64,000 nt of DNA, taken from Fibrobacter sp. UWB16. Its GTDB lineage: Bacteria > Fibrobacterota > Fibrobacteria > Fibrobacterales > Fibrobacteraceae. Below, piece after piece: positions 26,468 to 34,416 of the stretch. The notes beneath the pieces were generated by a model. The model saw only the letters and a list, made by a program, of their open reading frames with translations, was not told the origin of the DNA and made no database searches. The stretch's first letter is position 1. Each line of letters opens with the position of its first letter. Location of the stretch: positions 1 to 64,000 of the forward strand of contig NZ_OCMS01000003.1 in the NCBI RefSeq assembly GCF_900215325.1. Reading direction: 5' to 3'. The translations under genes and the position numbers were made by a program.

Positions 26468-27550
26468 TTAAAGGCAATTGCGTTTCTGTTGCAGATAAAG
26501 GTCTGCGAGTACAAGGGCTGCCATGCTTTCGACAATCACGGGAGCGCGGACGGCAACACAAGGATCGTGCCTTCCCTTGGCGGCAAGTTCACCATTCTCG
26601 TAACCGCGGCCGGCGGTCTTCTGCAACTGCGAAATTGTAGCGGTCGGCTTGAAGGCCATGCGGCAGTAGATCGGTTCCCCGTTGGAGATGCCGCCAAGGC
26701 TACCACCCGCGTTGTTTGTACGCGTGTGGTAGGTATTGCCTTCAACATAAATTTCATCGTTGTGCTCGCTGCCGTGCATGCGTGCTGCGGCAAAGCCACT
26801 GCCAATTTCAAAACCCTTGCATGCCGGGATGGAAAGCATCGCCTGGGCGAGGAGCGCGTCAAGTCTGTCAAACACGGGCTCGCCGAGTGCGGCCGGGACG
26901 TTTTTCACGAGGAGTGCAACTGTTCCGCCAACGCTATCGCCTTTGGACTTCGCCTCCAGGATGGCCTGTTCCATCTTGGCACTAGCGGCAGCTTCTGGGC
27001 AGCGGACGGGGGATGCTTCGACCTGTTCAAGTGTGAGCTCGCTCACGTTGAGGGGCGGGCAATCAACTTCACCAACAGAAGAAACCCAAGAAAGAAATTC
27101 TGTACCGGCGACGGTCTTGAGGAAGGCCTTTGCGACGGCGCCTGCGGCGACGCGACCGATGGTCTCGCGGGCGGAGCTTCTGCCACCACCACGGTAATCA
27201 CGGAACCCGTACTTGAGGTCGTAGCAGAGGTCTGCGTGTCCCGGTCTGTACCACTTGGCGATGTCGGCGTAGTCCTTGCTATGCTGGTCTTCGTTAAATA
27301 CGACGAACGAGATGGGCGTTCCCGTCGTTTTTCCTTCGAAAACGCCGGAAAGGATTTTCACCGTATCTTTTTCGTTACGGGGCGTCGTCAGTTTACCCTG
27401 ACCCGGGCGCCTGCGATTCAGTTCTGCCTGAATCATTTCTTCGGTGATAGGGAGACCGGCGGGGCATCCGTCGAGGACGGCTCCGACAGCAGGACCATGG
27501 GATTCACCCCATGTAGTGACAGAAAAAATCTTTCCAAACGTGCTTGACAT
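26468..27550 (-). CDS. aroC: Chorismate synthase
   Basis: 360 residues, full length. The start has the conserved TFGKIFSVTTWGESHG. RPGQGKLTTPRNEKD, GYRDYRGGGRSSARET (here GFRDYRGGG) and GGISNGEPIYCRMAFKPT are all in place. The enzyme converts EPSP to chorismate with reduced FMN, the last step of the common aromatic pathway. There is no Shine-Dalgarno. TATATTTG ends 5 nt before the ATG, so the mRNA is probably leaderless. It is divergent from the exported protein gene at 27655. Confidence 0.97.
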   Translation of the reverse strand: MSSTFGKIFSVTTWGESHGPAVGAVLDGCPAGLPITEEMIQAELNRRRPGQGKLTTPRNEKDTVKILSGVFEGKTTGTPISFVVFNEDQHSKDYADIAKWYRPGHADLCYDLKYGFRDYRGGGRSSARETIGRVAAGAVAKAFLKTVAGTEFLSWVSSVGEVDCPPLNVSELTLEQVEASPVRCPEAAASAKMEQAILEAKSKGDSVGGTVALLVKNVPAALGEPVFDRLDALLAQAMLSIPACKGFEIGSGFAAARMHGSEHNDEIYVEGNTYHTRTNNAGGSLGGISNGEPIYCRMAFKPTATISQLQKTAGRGYENGELAAKGRHDPCVAVRAPVIVESMAALVLADLYLQQKRNCL

Positions 27551-27555
27551 GTGAC

Positions 27556-27563
27556 CAAATATA
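27556..27563 (-). promoter_or_regulatory. TAnnTTTG promoter element of aroC
   Basis: On the minus strand TATATTTG, GTCAC, ATG. The 5-nt spacing implies that transcription starts at or next to the start codon. Confidence 0.65.
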
Positions 27564-27654
27564 AATTCTGGACCAAAAAAACTTTTTTTTATGAAAAATT
27601 TTTGCTTACTTAGAAAAAGTTTACTATCTTTTACAATATCTAGAGGAGTCTATC

Positions 27655-28236
27655 GTGTCCAAGTTTGGAATTGTCATCACTTTTTTGATTCTTGTGCTTT
27701 CGCTTCATGTGCAAGCACAGTCTCAGAATAATTTTGCGGGCATTCCTTTTGGCTCCACTCGCGAAACCGTTATTGAAGAAATGATGAAAAAGGGCTATGA
27801 ACCCTACGGTCAGACGGGTATTGGCGAACGCGTGGTGATTCCTGTTTATATGTTCGGTGAACTGCCTGTTCAGGTCGATTTCATTTTCAACAAGAACGAC
27901 AAGTTCTACGCTTTTGAAATCCGTACAGGTCGTGTCGAACGTGCTCGTTTGAGCAAAACTTTTGAAGCTGTGGGCTATATGTCAGACCAGTTTACGCTTA
28001 AGTATGGCAAGGCTTCTGGCGCTCCGGCAATCAACGAAACCTCGAACCTCAAAGAAAATGTGCATAACCTTTACCAGGAATGGTTCTCGGTGAAAGCTCT
28101 CGACGCTTATACCGCGGTGATCCAAAAAGGTAACCGCTATTATGCTGTGGGTTCTGTAACGCACCGTCAGCTGGCTACGGAAAGCGAAAGCGCTAAGCGT
28201 GCCCGCGAAAAGGCTTCCGAAGCTCCGGCGTTCTAA
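27655..28236 (+). CDS. Exported protein of unknown function
   Basis: 193 residues from a GTG start with AGAGGAG upstream. TATCTTTT at 27625-27632 is the promoter candidate. The signal peptide is about 21 residues (ending HVQA). The mature protein is a small alpha/beta domain: FAGIPFGSTRETVIEEMMKKGY is a common opening for periplasmic proteins that compare predicted and observed sequence flow, but no named family is recognised. It ends in a charged Ala/Lys-rich helix. It is a single gene with its own terminator. Confidence 0.75.
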   Translation: MSKFGIVITFLILVLSLHVQAQSQNNFAGIPFGSTRETVIEEMMKKGYEPYGQTGIGERVVIPVYMFGELPVQVDFIFNKNDKFYAFEIRTGRVERARLSKTFEAVGYMSDQFTLKYGKASGAPAINETSNLKENVHNLYQEWFSVKALDAYTAVIQKGNRYYAVGSVTHRQLATESESAKRAREKASEAPAF

Positions 28237-28266
28237 ATTTCCCATAAAAAAGCAAGAATGCTAAAT

Positions 28267-28289
28267 CGACCCGAACGGGTCGTTTTTTT
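28267..28289 (+). terminator. Terminator of the 27655 gene
   Basis: GACCC-gaac-GGGTC stem followed by GTTTTTTTA. Confidence 0.75.
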
Positions 28290-28456
28290 ATGCTTTTATC
28301 ATGCTTTTTTTAAAATTTTAATGGATATTTATAAAAAGTGCTTGTTTTGGCTTGACAATATTTGAAATAATTGTATATTTTTAATTGTTACAAAAAACAA
28401 GAACAAATTTAAAACGAATTTTTCATTTAATTCCGCATCGCGGAAAAGGAGAAGAT

Positions 28457-29014
28457 ATGAAGGTCTGGGTTTGCAAAGTTTGCGGTTATGTTCACATGGG
28501 TCCGGAAGCTCCGGATGAATGCCCGCAGTGCCATGCTCCGAAGAGCAAGTTCTTCGAAAAGGTGGAAACGCCTGCTGCAGGGAAGATTGTCTGGGCTGAC
28601 GAACACAAGGTCGGTGTCGCTCAGGGCTTGGATGCCGAAGTGGTGCAGGGCCTCCGTGAAAATTTCGCGGGTGAATGTACCGAAGTGGGCATGTACCTTG
28701 CGATGAGCCGTCAGGCGGACCGCGAAGGATTCCCGGAAGTGGCTGAAGCTTACAAGCGCATCGCTTTCGAAGAAGCTGAACATGCTGCCAAGTTTGCAGA
28801 ACTCTTGGGCGAAGTCGTCTATGCCGACACCAAGAAGAACCTGGAACTTCGCGTTGCTGCCGAAGCGGGAGCAACTGAGGGTAAGCTTGCTCTTGCAAAG
28901 CGCGCCAAGGAACTCGGTTACGATGCTATCCATGACACTGTTCATGAAATGTGTAAGGACGAGGCCCGTCACGGCTCTGCTTTCCAGGGCTTGCTCGGTC
29001 GCTACTTCAAGTAA
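28457..29014 (+). CDS. Rubrerythrin (N-terminal rubredoxin type)
   Basis: 185 residues. The ATG at 28457 is set by AAAAGGAGAAG. The order is reversed relative to classic rubrerythrin. The rubredoxin-like iron site comes first (VCKVCGY near 5-8 and [10 protein letters not shown] near 22), and the ferritin-like di-iron four-helix domain follows ([12 protein letters not shown] and [13 protein letters not shown] supply ExxH pairs). Such 'reverse' rubrerythrins reduce hydrogen peroxide in the cytoplasm of strict anaerobes. A Fur/PerR-type regulator follows, a common pairing for peroxide response. TATATTTT at 28374-28381, with TTGACA upstream, is the promoter candidate. Confidence 0.93.
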   Translation: MKVWVCKVCGYVHMGPEAPDECPQCHAPKSKFFEKVETPAAGKIVWADEHKVGVAQGLDAEVVQGLRENFAGECTEVGMYLAMSRQADREGFPEVAEAYKRIAFEEAEHAAKFAELLGEVVYADTKKNLELRVAAEAGATEGKLALAKRAKELGYDAIHDTVHEMCKDEARHGSAFQGLLGRYFK

Positions 29015-29029
29015 GATTGGAGTGTGGTG

Positions 29030-29070
29030 CGGTTCCGGACGTCTCAGGGCGTGCGGGGCCGCTTTTTTAT
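29030..29070 (+). terminator. Hairpin between rubrerythrin and the Fur-family gene
   Basis: GCGGTTCCG with CGGGGCCGC (G-T pairs), then TTTTTTAT. It may reduce read-through from rubrerythrin into the regulator gene. Confidence 0.65.
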
Positions 29071-29097
29071 GGAATGTTTGAGGAAAGGGGGTGTGAT

Positions 29098-29544
29098 ATG
29101 CAAGAAACGGCAAACATACTCAAAGATCATGGCATTAGGCCGTCGCTACAGAGGGTCTTTGTCTATCGCTACCTGCGGAGTGTCAAGACGCACCCGACGG
29201 TCGATGAAATTTATATGGCGCTTTTGCCAGAACACCCGTCGCTTTCGCGCACGACGGTCTACAATACATTGGAACTGTTGCTCGAAAATGACTTGGCGAT
29301 TTCGCTGGATTTTGGCGACGGCTTCTTGCGCTACGATGCGGACTGCTCTCCGCATAGCCATTTCAAGTGCAGAAAATGCGGCAAGGTCTATGATATCTTT
29401 GTGGCGCCGCCGGATTGTACACAAATGATTCCCCCGGGATTTACGTTGCAGGGGACTTCGCTCTATATGTTCGGACTGTGCGACAAGTGCGCGGTCGGAG
29501 ATGGAGATGCCCGCTCAGAGGCGGGCATGACAGTCGAAAATTAA
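29098..29544 (+). CDS. Fur-family regulator, probably PerR
   Basis: 148 residues. The ATG at 29098 was chosen because the Fur fold begins there (ILKDHGIRPSLQRVFVYRYL) and AAAGGGGGTG precedes it. The winged helix includes HPSLSRTTVYNTLELL. The dimerisation half has the metal-site sequence SPHSHFKCRKCGKVYDI and a second CxxC (LCDKC). Its position after rubrerythrin suggests peroxide sensing (PerR) rather than iron or zinc control; this is inference. The last ~15 residues (GDGDARSEAGMTVEN) are encoded by a family A intergenic repeat that has become part of the reading frame. The stop overlaps the convergent ktrA stop by 4 bp. Confidence 0.88.
   Translation: MQETANILKDHGIRPSLQRVFVYRYLRSVKTHPTVDEIYMALLPEHPSLSRTTVYNTLELLLENDLAISLDFGDGFLRYDADCSPHSHFKCRKCGKVYDIFVAPPDCTQMIPPGFTLQGTSLYMFGLCDKCAVGDGDARSEAGMTVEN
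29502..29532. repeat. Family A palindromic repeat inside a coding region
   Basis: GAGATGCCCGCTCAGAGGCGGGCATGACAG is the same type as the intergenic copies at 12857 and 60442. Here it is translated as the tail of the Fur-family protein. Confidence 0.8.
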
Positions 29545-30200
29545 TCTTTCAGTTTGTCGAGGGCTTCGTTCGGCCCGATGATGAACAGCACGTCGTCTTC
29601 TTGCAAGATGACGTCTGCAATGTTACCGATTTTAGGCGTCGGCTCTTGCGGGTCGCGGATGGCGATAACCTGCACGCCGTATTTGTGCGTGAGCGACAAA
29701 GTCTTCAGTGTTTTACCGACAAAGTTCTTGGGGCAGACGATTTCTACGATGGAGTAGCCTTCCATGAACGGGAGGAAGTCGACCATGTTCGGACGGTTGA
29801 GGCGTTCGGCTAGGCTTATGGCGGCGTCGCGTTCCGGGTGGAAAATGTCTGTGACGCCAAGCTTTTCCAAGATGCTCGTGTGTTCGGCACTGCTCGACTT
29901 GGCTATGATGTGCTTGACCCCGAGTTCTTTCAAGTTCAGGATGGTGAGGAGGGAAGCTTCCAGGTTGCTGCCGATGCAGACGATGACGCTATCCGCTTTG
30001 GTCAGTGCCGGGATGGAGGCGAGCTGCTTTTTGCGGGTACTGTCGGCGACAACAGCTTGCGAGACCATGCTCGCGAAGTCCTGGACCTTTTCGGGATGAG
30101 AGTCGATGACCATGATGTCATGACCCAGCGACGTCAGGTGACGTGCAAGGTAGTTTGCCGAATTTCCAAGACCGATAATAACGAATTGTCTAGAAGCCAT
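29541..30200 (-). CDS. ktrA: Potassium uptake regulatory subunit (KtrA/TrkA type)
   Basis: 219 residues: one RCK-N Rossmann domain (VIIGLGNSANYLARHL, acidic Asp at the second strand end in VIDSHPEK) and one RCK-C domain (residues ~140-219). This single RCK_N plus RCK_C size is that of KtrA, whereas E. coli TrkA is a double-length fusion. It forms a cytoplasmic nucleotide-binding ring that gates the KtrB channel. It lies 20 bp downstream of ktrB on the same strand. It also has its own TATATTTA 4 nt before the ATG, so it may be transcribed separately. Confidence 0.92.
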   Translation of the reverse strand: MASRQFVIIGLGNSANYLARHLTSLGHDIMVIDSHPEKVQDFASMVSQAVVADSTRKKQLASIPALTKADSVIVCIGSNLEASLLTILNLKELGVKHIIAKSSSAEHTSILEKLGVTDIFHPERDAAISLAERLNRPNMVDFLPFMEGYSIVEIVCPKNFVGKTLKTLSLTHKYGVQVIAIRDPQEPTPKIGNIADVILQEDDVLFIIGPNEALDKLKD

Positions 30201-30220
30201 GGTTTAAATATAGTATTAAG

Positions 30221-31624
30221 TTAACCCACCATTATGTCTTCTTCGGCGTACCAGGCGGTGTCCTGGAGCTTGCCTGCGACTGCCGAAATGAGGAACAGCG
30301 GGCCCATACGGCCAATGAACATCACGCAGCAGATGACGATTTTTCCGACCGTGGAGAGTTCTTCGGTGAGTCCCATCGAGAGTCCGCATGTGGCATACGC
30401 GCTCACGACTTCGAATAGGATCTTGAGGAACGGGGAGCTATTGGCGGGGTAGGCTGTGCCGGTAGGTATTTCGGTGCAGAGGAGGATGAGTGTCGCCGTT
30501 GCAATCACGACTATAGCGACAACGAAAATTCGAATGGCCTTATCGACGGTGTTGTTCGGGATGGTGCGACCCATGACCTGGGTCTTTTCCCTACCGAGAA
30601 GCCTGTTTATGCCCAAAAGCCCGATGACCGCTGCGGTCGTAATCTTGATGCCGCCGCCACAGCTACCGGGGTTTGCGCCGATGAACATGATGATGATAAA
30701 GAAGAATAGCGATGCTTGCGTGAGGTCGGGAATGTTCACGGAGTTGAGCCCCGCGGTGCGGCTCGTGAATGCCATGAACAGTACGGATTGTGCGTTTTCG
30801 CCAAAGGTGTGGCCGCTAAAGAGGTTGTGCCATTCGGTGAGCGAGAAGACGAGAATGCTTGCGAGGATGACTATGATGGTGCCGTAAGTTGCGATTCGCG
30901 TGTGCAAGGAGACGCGGCGGATTTCCTTGTGGCTGAAGTCGAAAATGTAGCGGAGCTCCGCAATGGCCAAAAATCCGAAACCGCCTGCCAGCACGAGGAT
31001 GCAGGTGGTGATGTTCATGACGGGATTGTACTGGAAACCTTCGAGCGAGTTGGGGAACAACGTAAATCCAACACCGCAGAAGGAGCTGACGGCCTGGAAT
31101 ATCGAGCACAAGATGCGGTCGTACATTTCCATGGAATCGAATTGCGTGAAGTAGACGATGCCGCCAATGAATTCAAGGAAAAACGTAAAGGGAATCACGG
31201 CTCGGAGGATGCGGCCAGCGTCGATGTTTCCTTCTTGCGTGAATTCGGAGAAGAAGACGGACTGGTGGCTAAATCCGGGGTGCATGCCGGCAAGCAAGAT
31301 AAGCGTCGTAGATGCGGTCATGATGCCGAGACCACCAAGCTGCATGAGGATGATGATGAACCAGTGCCCGGTGTCGGTAAACGTCGATGAGATATCGACG
31401 ATGGAAAGCCCGGTGACACAGACGGCAGACATGGACGTGAAGAACGCTTCGATAAAATCTATGGGACGGGTTGTCGATACGGATAGACTTAAAAGCCCGG
31501 TGCCAATGGCGATAAGCAAAAGGTAGGCGAGAACCACCAGCATGATCGGGTTTGCCTGGGTCCTTGTCTTGAATATGTTCTCGGAGAGTGAATCCGTGAG
31601 CATCTGGTACTTTGAACGTAGCAT
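30221..31624 (-). CDS. ktrB: Potassium transporter membrane subunit (KtrB/TrkH family)
   Basis: 467 residues with about eight to ten hydrophobic helices and four pore-loop regions of the TrkH/KtrB superfamily. Visible selectivity-type stretches include SAVCVTGLSIVD, SSFCGVGFTLF, TSRTAGLNSVN and SAYATCGLSMGL, one per repeat. It transports potassium across the inner membrane with KtrA. There is no Shine-Dalgarno. TAAATTCG stands 5 nt before the ATG. Confidence 0.95.
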   Translation of the reverse strand: MLRSKYQMLTDSLSENIFKTRTQANPIMLVVLAYLLLIAIGTGLLSLSVSTTRPIDFIEAFFTSMSAVCVTGLSIVDISSTFTDTGHWFIIILMQLGGLGIMTASTTLILLAGMHPGFSHQSVFFSEFTQEGNIDAGRILRAVIPFTFFLEFIGGIVYFTQFDSMEMYDRILCSIFQAVSSFCGVGFTLFPNSLEGFQYNPVMNITTCILVLAGGFGFLAIAELRYIFDFSHKEIRRVSLHTRIATYGTIIVILASILVFSLTEWHNLFSGHTFGENAQSVLFMAFTSRTAGLNSVNIPDLTQASLFFFIIIMFIGANPGSCGGGIKITTAAVIGLLGINRLLGREKTQVMGRTIPNNTVDKAIRIFVVAIVVIATATLILLCTEIPTGTAYPANSSPFLKILFEVVSAYATCGLSMGLTEELSTVGKIVICCVMFIGRMGPLFLISAVAGKLQDTAWYAEEDIMVG

Positions 31625-31629
31625 AAAAG

Positions 31630-31637
31630 CGAATTTA
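31630..31637 (-). promoter_or_regulatory. TAnnTTTG-like promoter element of ktrB
   Basis: On the minus strand TAAATTCG, CTTTT, ATG. Seven of the eight positions fit the consensus pattern at a 5-nt spacing. Confidence 0.45.
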
Positions 31638-31664
31638 GTAAAGTTGAGGGGTGGTTACCTGCAA

Positions 31665-31698
31665 AACAATAAAAGACCTCGCTTTCGCAAGGTCCTTT
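31665..31698 (-). terminator. Terminator of the FISUMP lipoprotein gene
   Basis: On the minus strand GACCTTGC-gaaa-GCGAGGTC (one wobble) is followed by TTTTATTGTTTT. Confidence 0.75.
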
Positions 31699-31720
31699 GA
31701 GGAGGAAATTATTTTGAGGA

Positions 31721-32623
31721 TTACTCCTGAACGCAGCGGACGCTGAAGCGCTTAGTCTTGGAGTCCACCTGGAAGAACAATCTTTCTTCGCCTTCCTTGT
31801 CCTTGATGTATTCGGGAGATTTTTCCACGATAATGAGAGCTGCGCTTGTACCGCCGTTTTCGTCGAATTTCTTGTCGCCGGATTCCGGGGTGCCAGAGGT
31901 CCAGTGGAAGCCCATGTCGCCCAGGAAGTTGCAGTCGCCATCCTTGCAGCGTCCGCTATAGCTCCAAGGCATGGCTTCGCTGTTGATGGCCGCTTGGGCT
32001 TCTTCGCGATTCGGAAGGCGCCAGCCGCTGGGACATGCCTTCTGGGCGGCGTTGTATGTATAGAGTCGACCGTTTGTCGTGCAGTTGGCGTCAGATTCGT
32101 TGTAGCATTCGCTGTTGGCGACGGAGTAATTCATATCCTGGGCCATCCAGAGCTTTGAGCCAACTTGAATAAGGGTGTAGGTCTGGTTGTCGCGCGTGTC
32201 GGTCATGGAAAGACCTTGGACAACAGGCGTCTTCTCTTCAGGATTGTCGATGGTGATACCGCCAGCGCTAGAGGACGACTTTGCGACCGGAGCCGACTTG
32301 GAAGAGGAAGAAGGCGGCTTGACCGTGCTTTCGCAACCCTTAGTCCAGCAGAACACCGGATCGCTTACGATATCCGGATACTTGATGCTTGAACCGGAGA
32401 CGGTGATGATTTCCTTCTTGATAGTCGTGTCTTTCTTGTCGATAATTACTGTGTTGGAAGAGTAACGTATCTGTTGGGCGCTGGAAGACTGGCCTACATA
32501 AACGGAAGACGAGGAGTAGTTGTACGAGGTATCGGGCGCCATTGGAGCTGGCGCATCTTCGGAACAACCAAAAAACAGGGCTGTAAAGCCGATAAGGCCG
32601 AAAGAAAGGAGTGTTTTCTTCAT
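31721..32623 (-). CDS. FISUMP-domain lipoprotein
   Basis: 300 residues. The signal peptide ends ALFFGC (lipidated Cys20). A Ser/Pro/Thr linker (about 25-135) with SSSS runs separates the anchor from the FISUMP domain (~140-300): DNQTYTLIQVGSKLWMAQDM, paired Cys, ACPSGWRLPNREE and the terminal RFSVRCVQE. It belongs to the same family as the lipoprotein at 21056. TATATTTG stands 6 nt before the ATG, yet GAAAGGAG lies within the first codons rather than upstream. Function is not established. It is divergent from nuoA with only 69 bp between starts. Confidence 0.9.
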   Translation of the reverse strand: MKKTLLSFGLIGFTALFFGCSEDAPAPMAPDTSYNYSSSSVYVGQSSSAQQIRYSSNTVIIDKKDTTIKKEIITVSGSSIKYPDIVSDPVFCWTKGCESTVKPPSSSSKSAPVAKSSSSAGGITIDNPEEKTPVVQGLSMTDTRDNQTYTLIQVGSKLWMAQDMNYSVANSECYNESDANCTTNGRLYTYNAAQKACPSGWRLPNREEAQAAINSEAMPWSYSGRCKDGDCNFLGDMGFHWTSGTPESGDKKFDENGGTSAALIIVEKSPEYIKDKEGEERLFFQVDSKTKRFSVRCVQE

Positions 32624-32629
32624 GATTTA

Positions 32630-32637
32630 CAAATATA
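32630..32637 (-). promoter_or_regulatory. TAnnTTTG promoter element of the FISUMP gene
   Basis: On the minus strand TATATTTG, TAAATC, ATG (6-nt spacing). Confidence 0.6.
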
Positions 32638-32676
32638 GTTTACAAAAAGACATTGTTGTAGCAAAAACTTTTTTAC

Positions 32677-32684
32677 TATCTTTG
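32677..32684 (+). promoter_or_regulatory. TAnnTTTG promoter element of nuoA
   Basis: TATCTTTG ends 8 nt before the ATG. No Shine-Dalgarno fits in the gap. Confidence 0.55.
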
Positions 32685-32692
32685 GGATCACT

Positions 32693-33085
32693 ATGAGCAA
32701 TGTTGAAATTTTCGACACCACCTTCGCCATGACGATCCTCGTGATCATGGCTCTCTGCATCCCTACAATCCTTCTTGTGGCCAACTGGGTCTTGCATCCG
32801 GGTAAGCTCAAGCAGACTATTATTAAGGGTTCTGCTTACGAATGCGGTCTGGCTCACGTTTCCGGTACGGCCAACGAACGCTATCCGGTGAAGTACTACA
32901 TGGTGGCCATGCTCTTCTTGGTGTTCGACCTTGAAGTCGCCTTTATCTACCCCTGGACGATCCAGTTCCTCGCTGGTGGCTGGGAACTCTTGTTCATCCT
33001 CCTCGGATTCCTCCTGATCCTCGAAGCCGGTTACATCTACCTCCTCAAGAAGGGTGTCCTGGACTGGAACAGCGTTAAGGACTAA
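32693..33085 (+). CDS. nuoA: NADH-quinone oxidoreductase subunit A, standing alone
   Basis: 130 residues with three membrane helices. The conserved loop YECGLAHVSGTANERYPVKYYMVAMLFLVFDLEVAFIYPW contains the YECG, the Y/F-x-V-x-Y region and the acidic FDLE motif of NuoA/ND3. The subunit forms part of the quinone-side membrane arm of complex I. It is not followed by nuoB; a strong terminator lies 34 bp after the stop. The rest of the complex must be encoded elsewhere, or this is an extra copy. Confidence 0.93.
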   Translation: MSNVEIFDTTFAMTILVIMALCIPTILLVANWVLHPGKLKQTIIKGSAYECGLAHVSGTANERYPVKYYMVAMLFLVFDLEVAFIYPWTIQFLAGGWELLFILLGFLLILEAGYIYLLKKGVLDWNSVKD

Positions 33086-33119
33086 TCTTTTTAACTGTTG
33101 ATTATTCTATCTCAAAATG

Positions 33120-33156
33120 GCGGATGCAGACCTTGGGTTTGCGTCCGCTTTTTTTC
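33120..33156 (+). terminator. Terminator of nuoA
   Basis: A 13-bp stem (33120-33132 with 33136-33148, a few G-T pairs) and a T-tract TTTTTTTCTT. Confidence 0.9.
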
Positions 33157-33186
33157 TTGTCACCAAACCATCGCTTACTAGATATG

Positions 33187-33217
33187 ACTGGATCCTTCGG
33201 CTTTGCCTCAGGATGAC
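33187..33217. repeat. Family B repeat (ACTGGATCCTTCGG type)
   Basis: ACTGGATCCTTCGG...CCTCAGGATGAC shares its ends with the copy at 62580 and, in reverse, with 39478. Confidence 0.7.
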
Positions 33218-33228
33218 GTTCCTAGTCA

Positions 33229-34320
33229 CTAGAATGCGTCGCGGACGTACATCGTCATGCCGATGTTCTTGAAGTCGACCCACGAAAATTCACAGCGGGC
33301 GTACAAGTTTTCTTTCTGGTTGAGCGCCAACCGCCCCCCGAAGCCCAAGCTCCTGTGCCACTTGTTACGCATAAGGTCGCTAAAGTAATCGCCGGTCTTT
33401 CCGCCTTCGAAGAAGATATCCCCGGCAAGGCGCCAGAATAGCTTTTTGCGGAATTCCATTTGCAGGAACATGGCCTGGTTCCCGTAGAAGTAGTTCTTTT
33501 CGACGCCGCGGAACCGCTTGAGGCCGTCTGAACCAGCAAGTTTATCGAAAGGGGCGTTCCCGTCTACGCGCTGCCAAAGGAGACCGACAGCCATGGATGT
33601 ATTCCAGATGAATTCTGTGTAACCGCGGACGTCGAGTTCCTGATGGGTGTAGCTGTAGTCGCCCATTCCCTTGTTATAAAAGTAATGACCCCATTGGACT
33701 AGGTAGCCATGTCGTGCCCAGTTCGTGTTGTCGCGCGTGTCCATGGAGAGGTGGTAGCCGATGCCGTTCCTCCAGCCGTCCGTGTTTTCGGGGCGGTTGA
33801 GGTTTCCATGGTAATGATAACGGTTGAGGTCGATGTCGGTGTAGTTTATCTCAAAGAAAAGACCGTAACGGAAGTCTTTTAGCCACTGCTTTGTACCAAA
33901 GTTTGATTCGGTCAGCGATGTGAGGTAGAACGTCCTGCGGTCGAACTTGCGGAAATCGTCAATGTCTGGGTTGTTGCCTCTGCCAAAGTAGTTGCCGACC
34001 CAGTTGTCGTAATGGAGGTCTAGCTCGCCAGAAATCTGGTCTTTCAGAAAATAGAACTTGGGTGAAATCGATCCCGTGACCTGTTTGCGCGTTGTGCCGT
34101 AGAACGAAAGGTCTAGCTCGGTTGCGTTGCCGCCTTCAAATTCGGGCCTGAAAAAGATAATTGCCATGGCCCCGAACTGGTACTTTGTCTCTTCGGTATA
34201 GCCAATGATGGGAACGGCGGAAAAACGTTGAAAGTCATCCGTCGAATCGGCTTCTACCCCTGCAAATGTAGGTGCGGCAAAGGCTGCTAATGCTAGTAGC
34301 TTTTTAGTCAAAAAACGCAT
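33229..34320 (-). CDS. BamA/TamA-family outer-membrane barrel protein
   Basis: 363 residues from the ATG at 34320, which gives a good signal peptide (MRFLTKKLLALAAFAAPTFA). The mature part is a chain of alternating beta-strands. It carries the surface-antigen (Omp85-type) C-terminal features GSDGLKRFRGVEKNYFYGN, which is close to the (V/I)RGF loop motif, and FGGRLALNQKENLYARCEFSW. It ends in a Phe, as outer-membrane barrels do. No POTRA domain is present, so it is not BamA itself. It resembles the short barrel-only Omp85 relatives. It presumably sits in the outer membrane; what it moves is unknown. TAAATTTG stands 6 nt before the ATG. Confidence 0.82.
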   Translation of the reverse strand: MRFLTKKLLALAAFAAPTFAGVEADSTDDFQRFSAVPIIGYTEETKYQFGAMAIIFFRPEFEGGNATELDLSFYGTTRKQVTGSISPKFYFLKDQISGELDLHYDNWVGNYFGRGNNPDIDDFRKFDRRTFYLTSLTESNFGTKQWLKDFRYGLFFEINYTDIDLNRYHYHGNLNRPENTDGWRNGIGYHLSMDTRDNTNWARHGYLVQWGHYFYNKGMGDYSYTHQELDVRGYTEFIWNTSMAVGLLWQRVDGNAPFDKLAGSDGLKRFRGVEKNYFYGNQAMFLQMEFRKKLFWRLAGDIFFEGGKTGDYFSDLMRNKWHRSLGFGGRLALNQKENLYARCEFSWVDFKNIGMTMYVRDAF

Positions 34321-34326
34321 TTCGCT

Positions 34327-34334
34327 CAAATTTA
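34327..34334 (-). promoter_or_regulatory. TAnnTTTG promoter element of the barrel gene
   Basis: On the minus strand TAAATTTG, AGCGAA, ATG (6-nt spacing). Confidence 0.55.
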
Positions 34335-34416
34335 GATAAATAAATGAGAAGTACGCACGGGCACCGAGCCCGAAGCTTTAAATTTTTATTTTTGTGGAAA
34401 AGAAGCAGGTTTGTTT

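Noticed and set aside
26489-27547. 352-codon frame on the plus strand across aroC
   Set aside because: aroC on the minus strand has all family motifs; the opposite frame has none.
28385-28456. N-terminal extension of rubrerythrin
   Set aside because: The strong ribosome site AAAAGGAGAAG lies just before the ATG at 28457, and the rubredoxin domain starts there.
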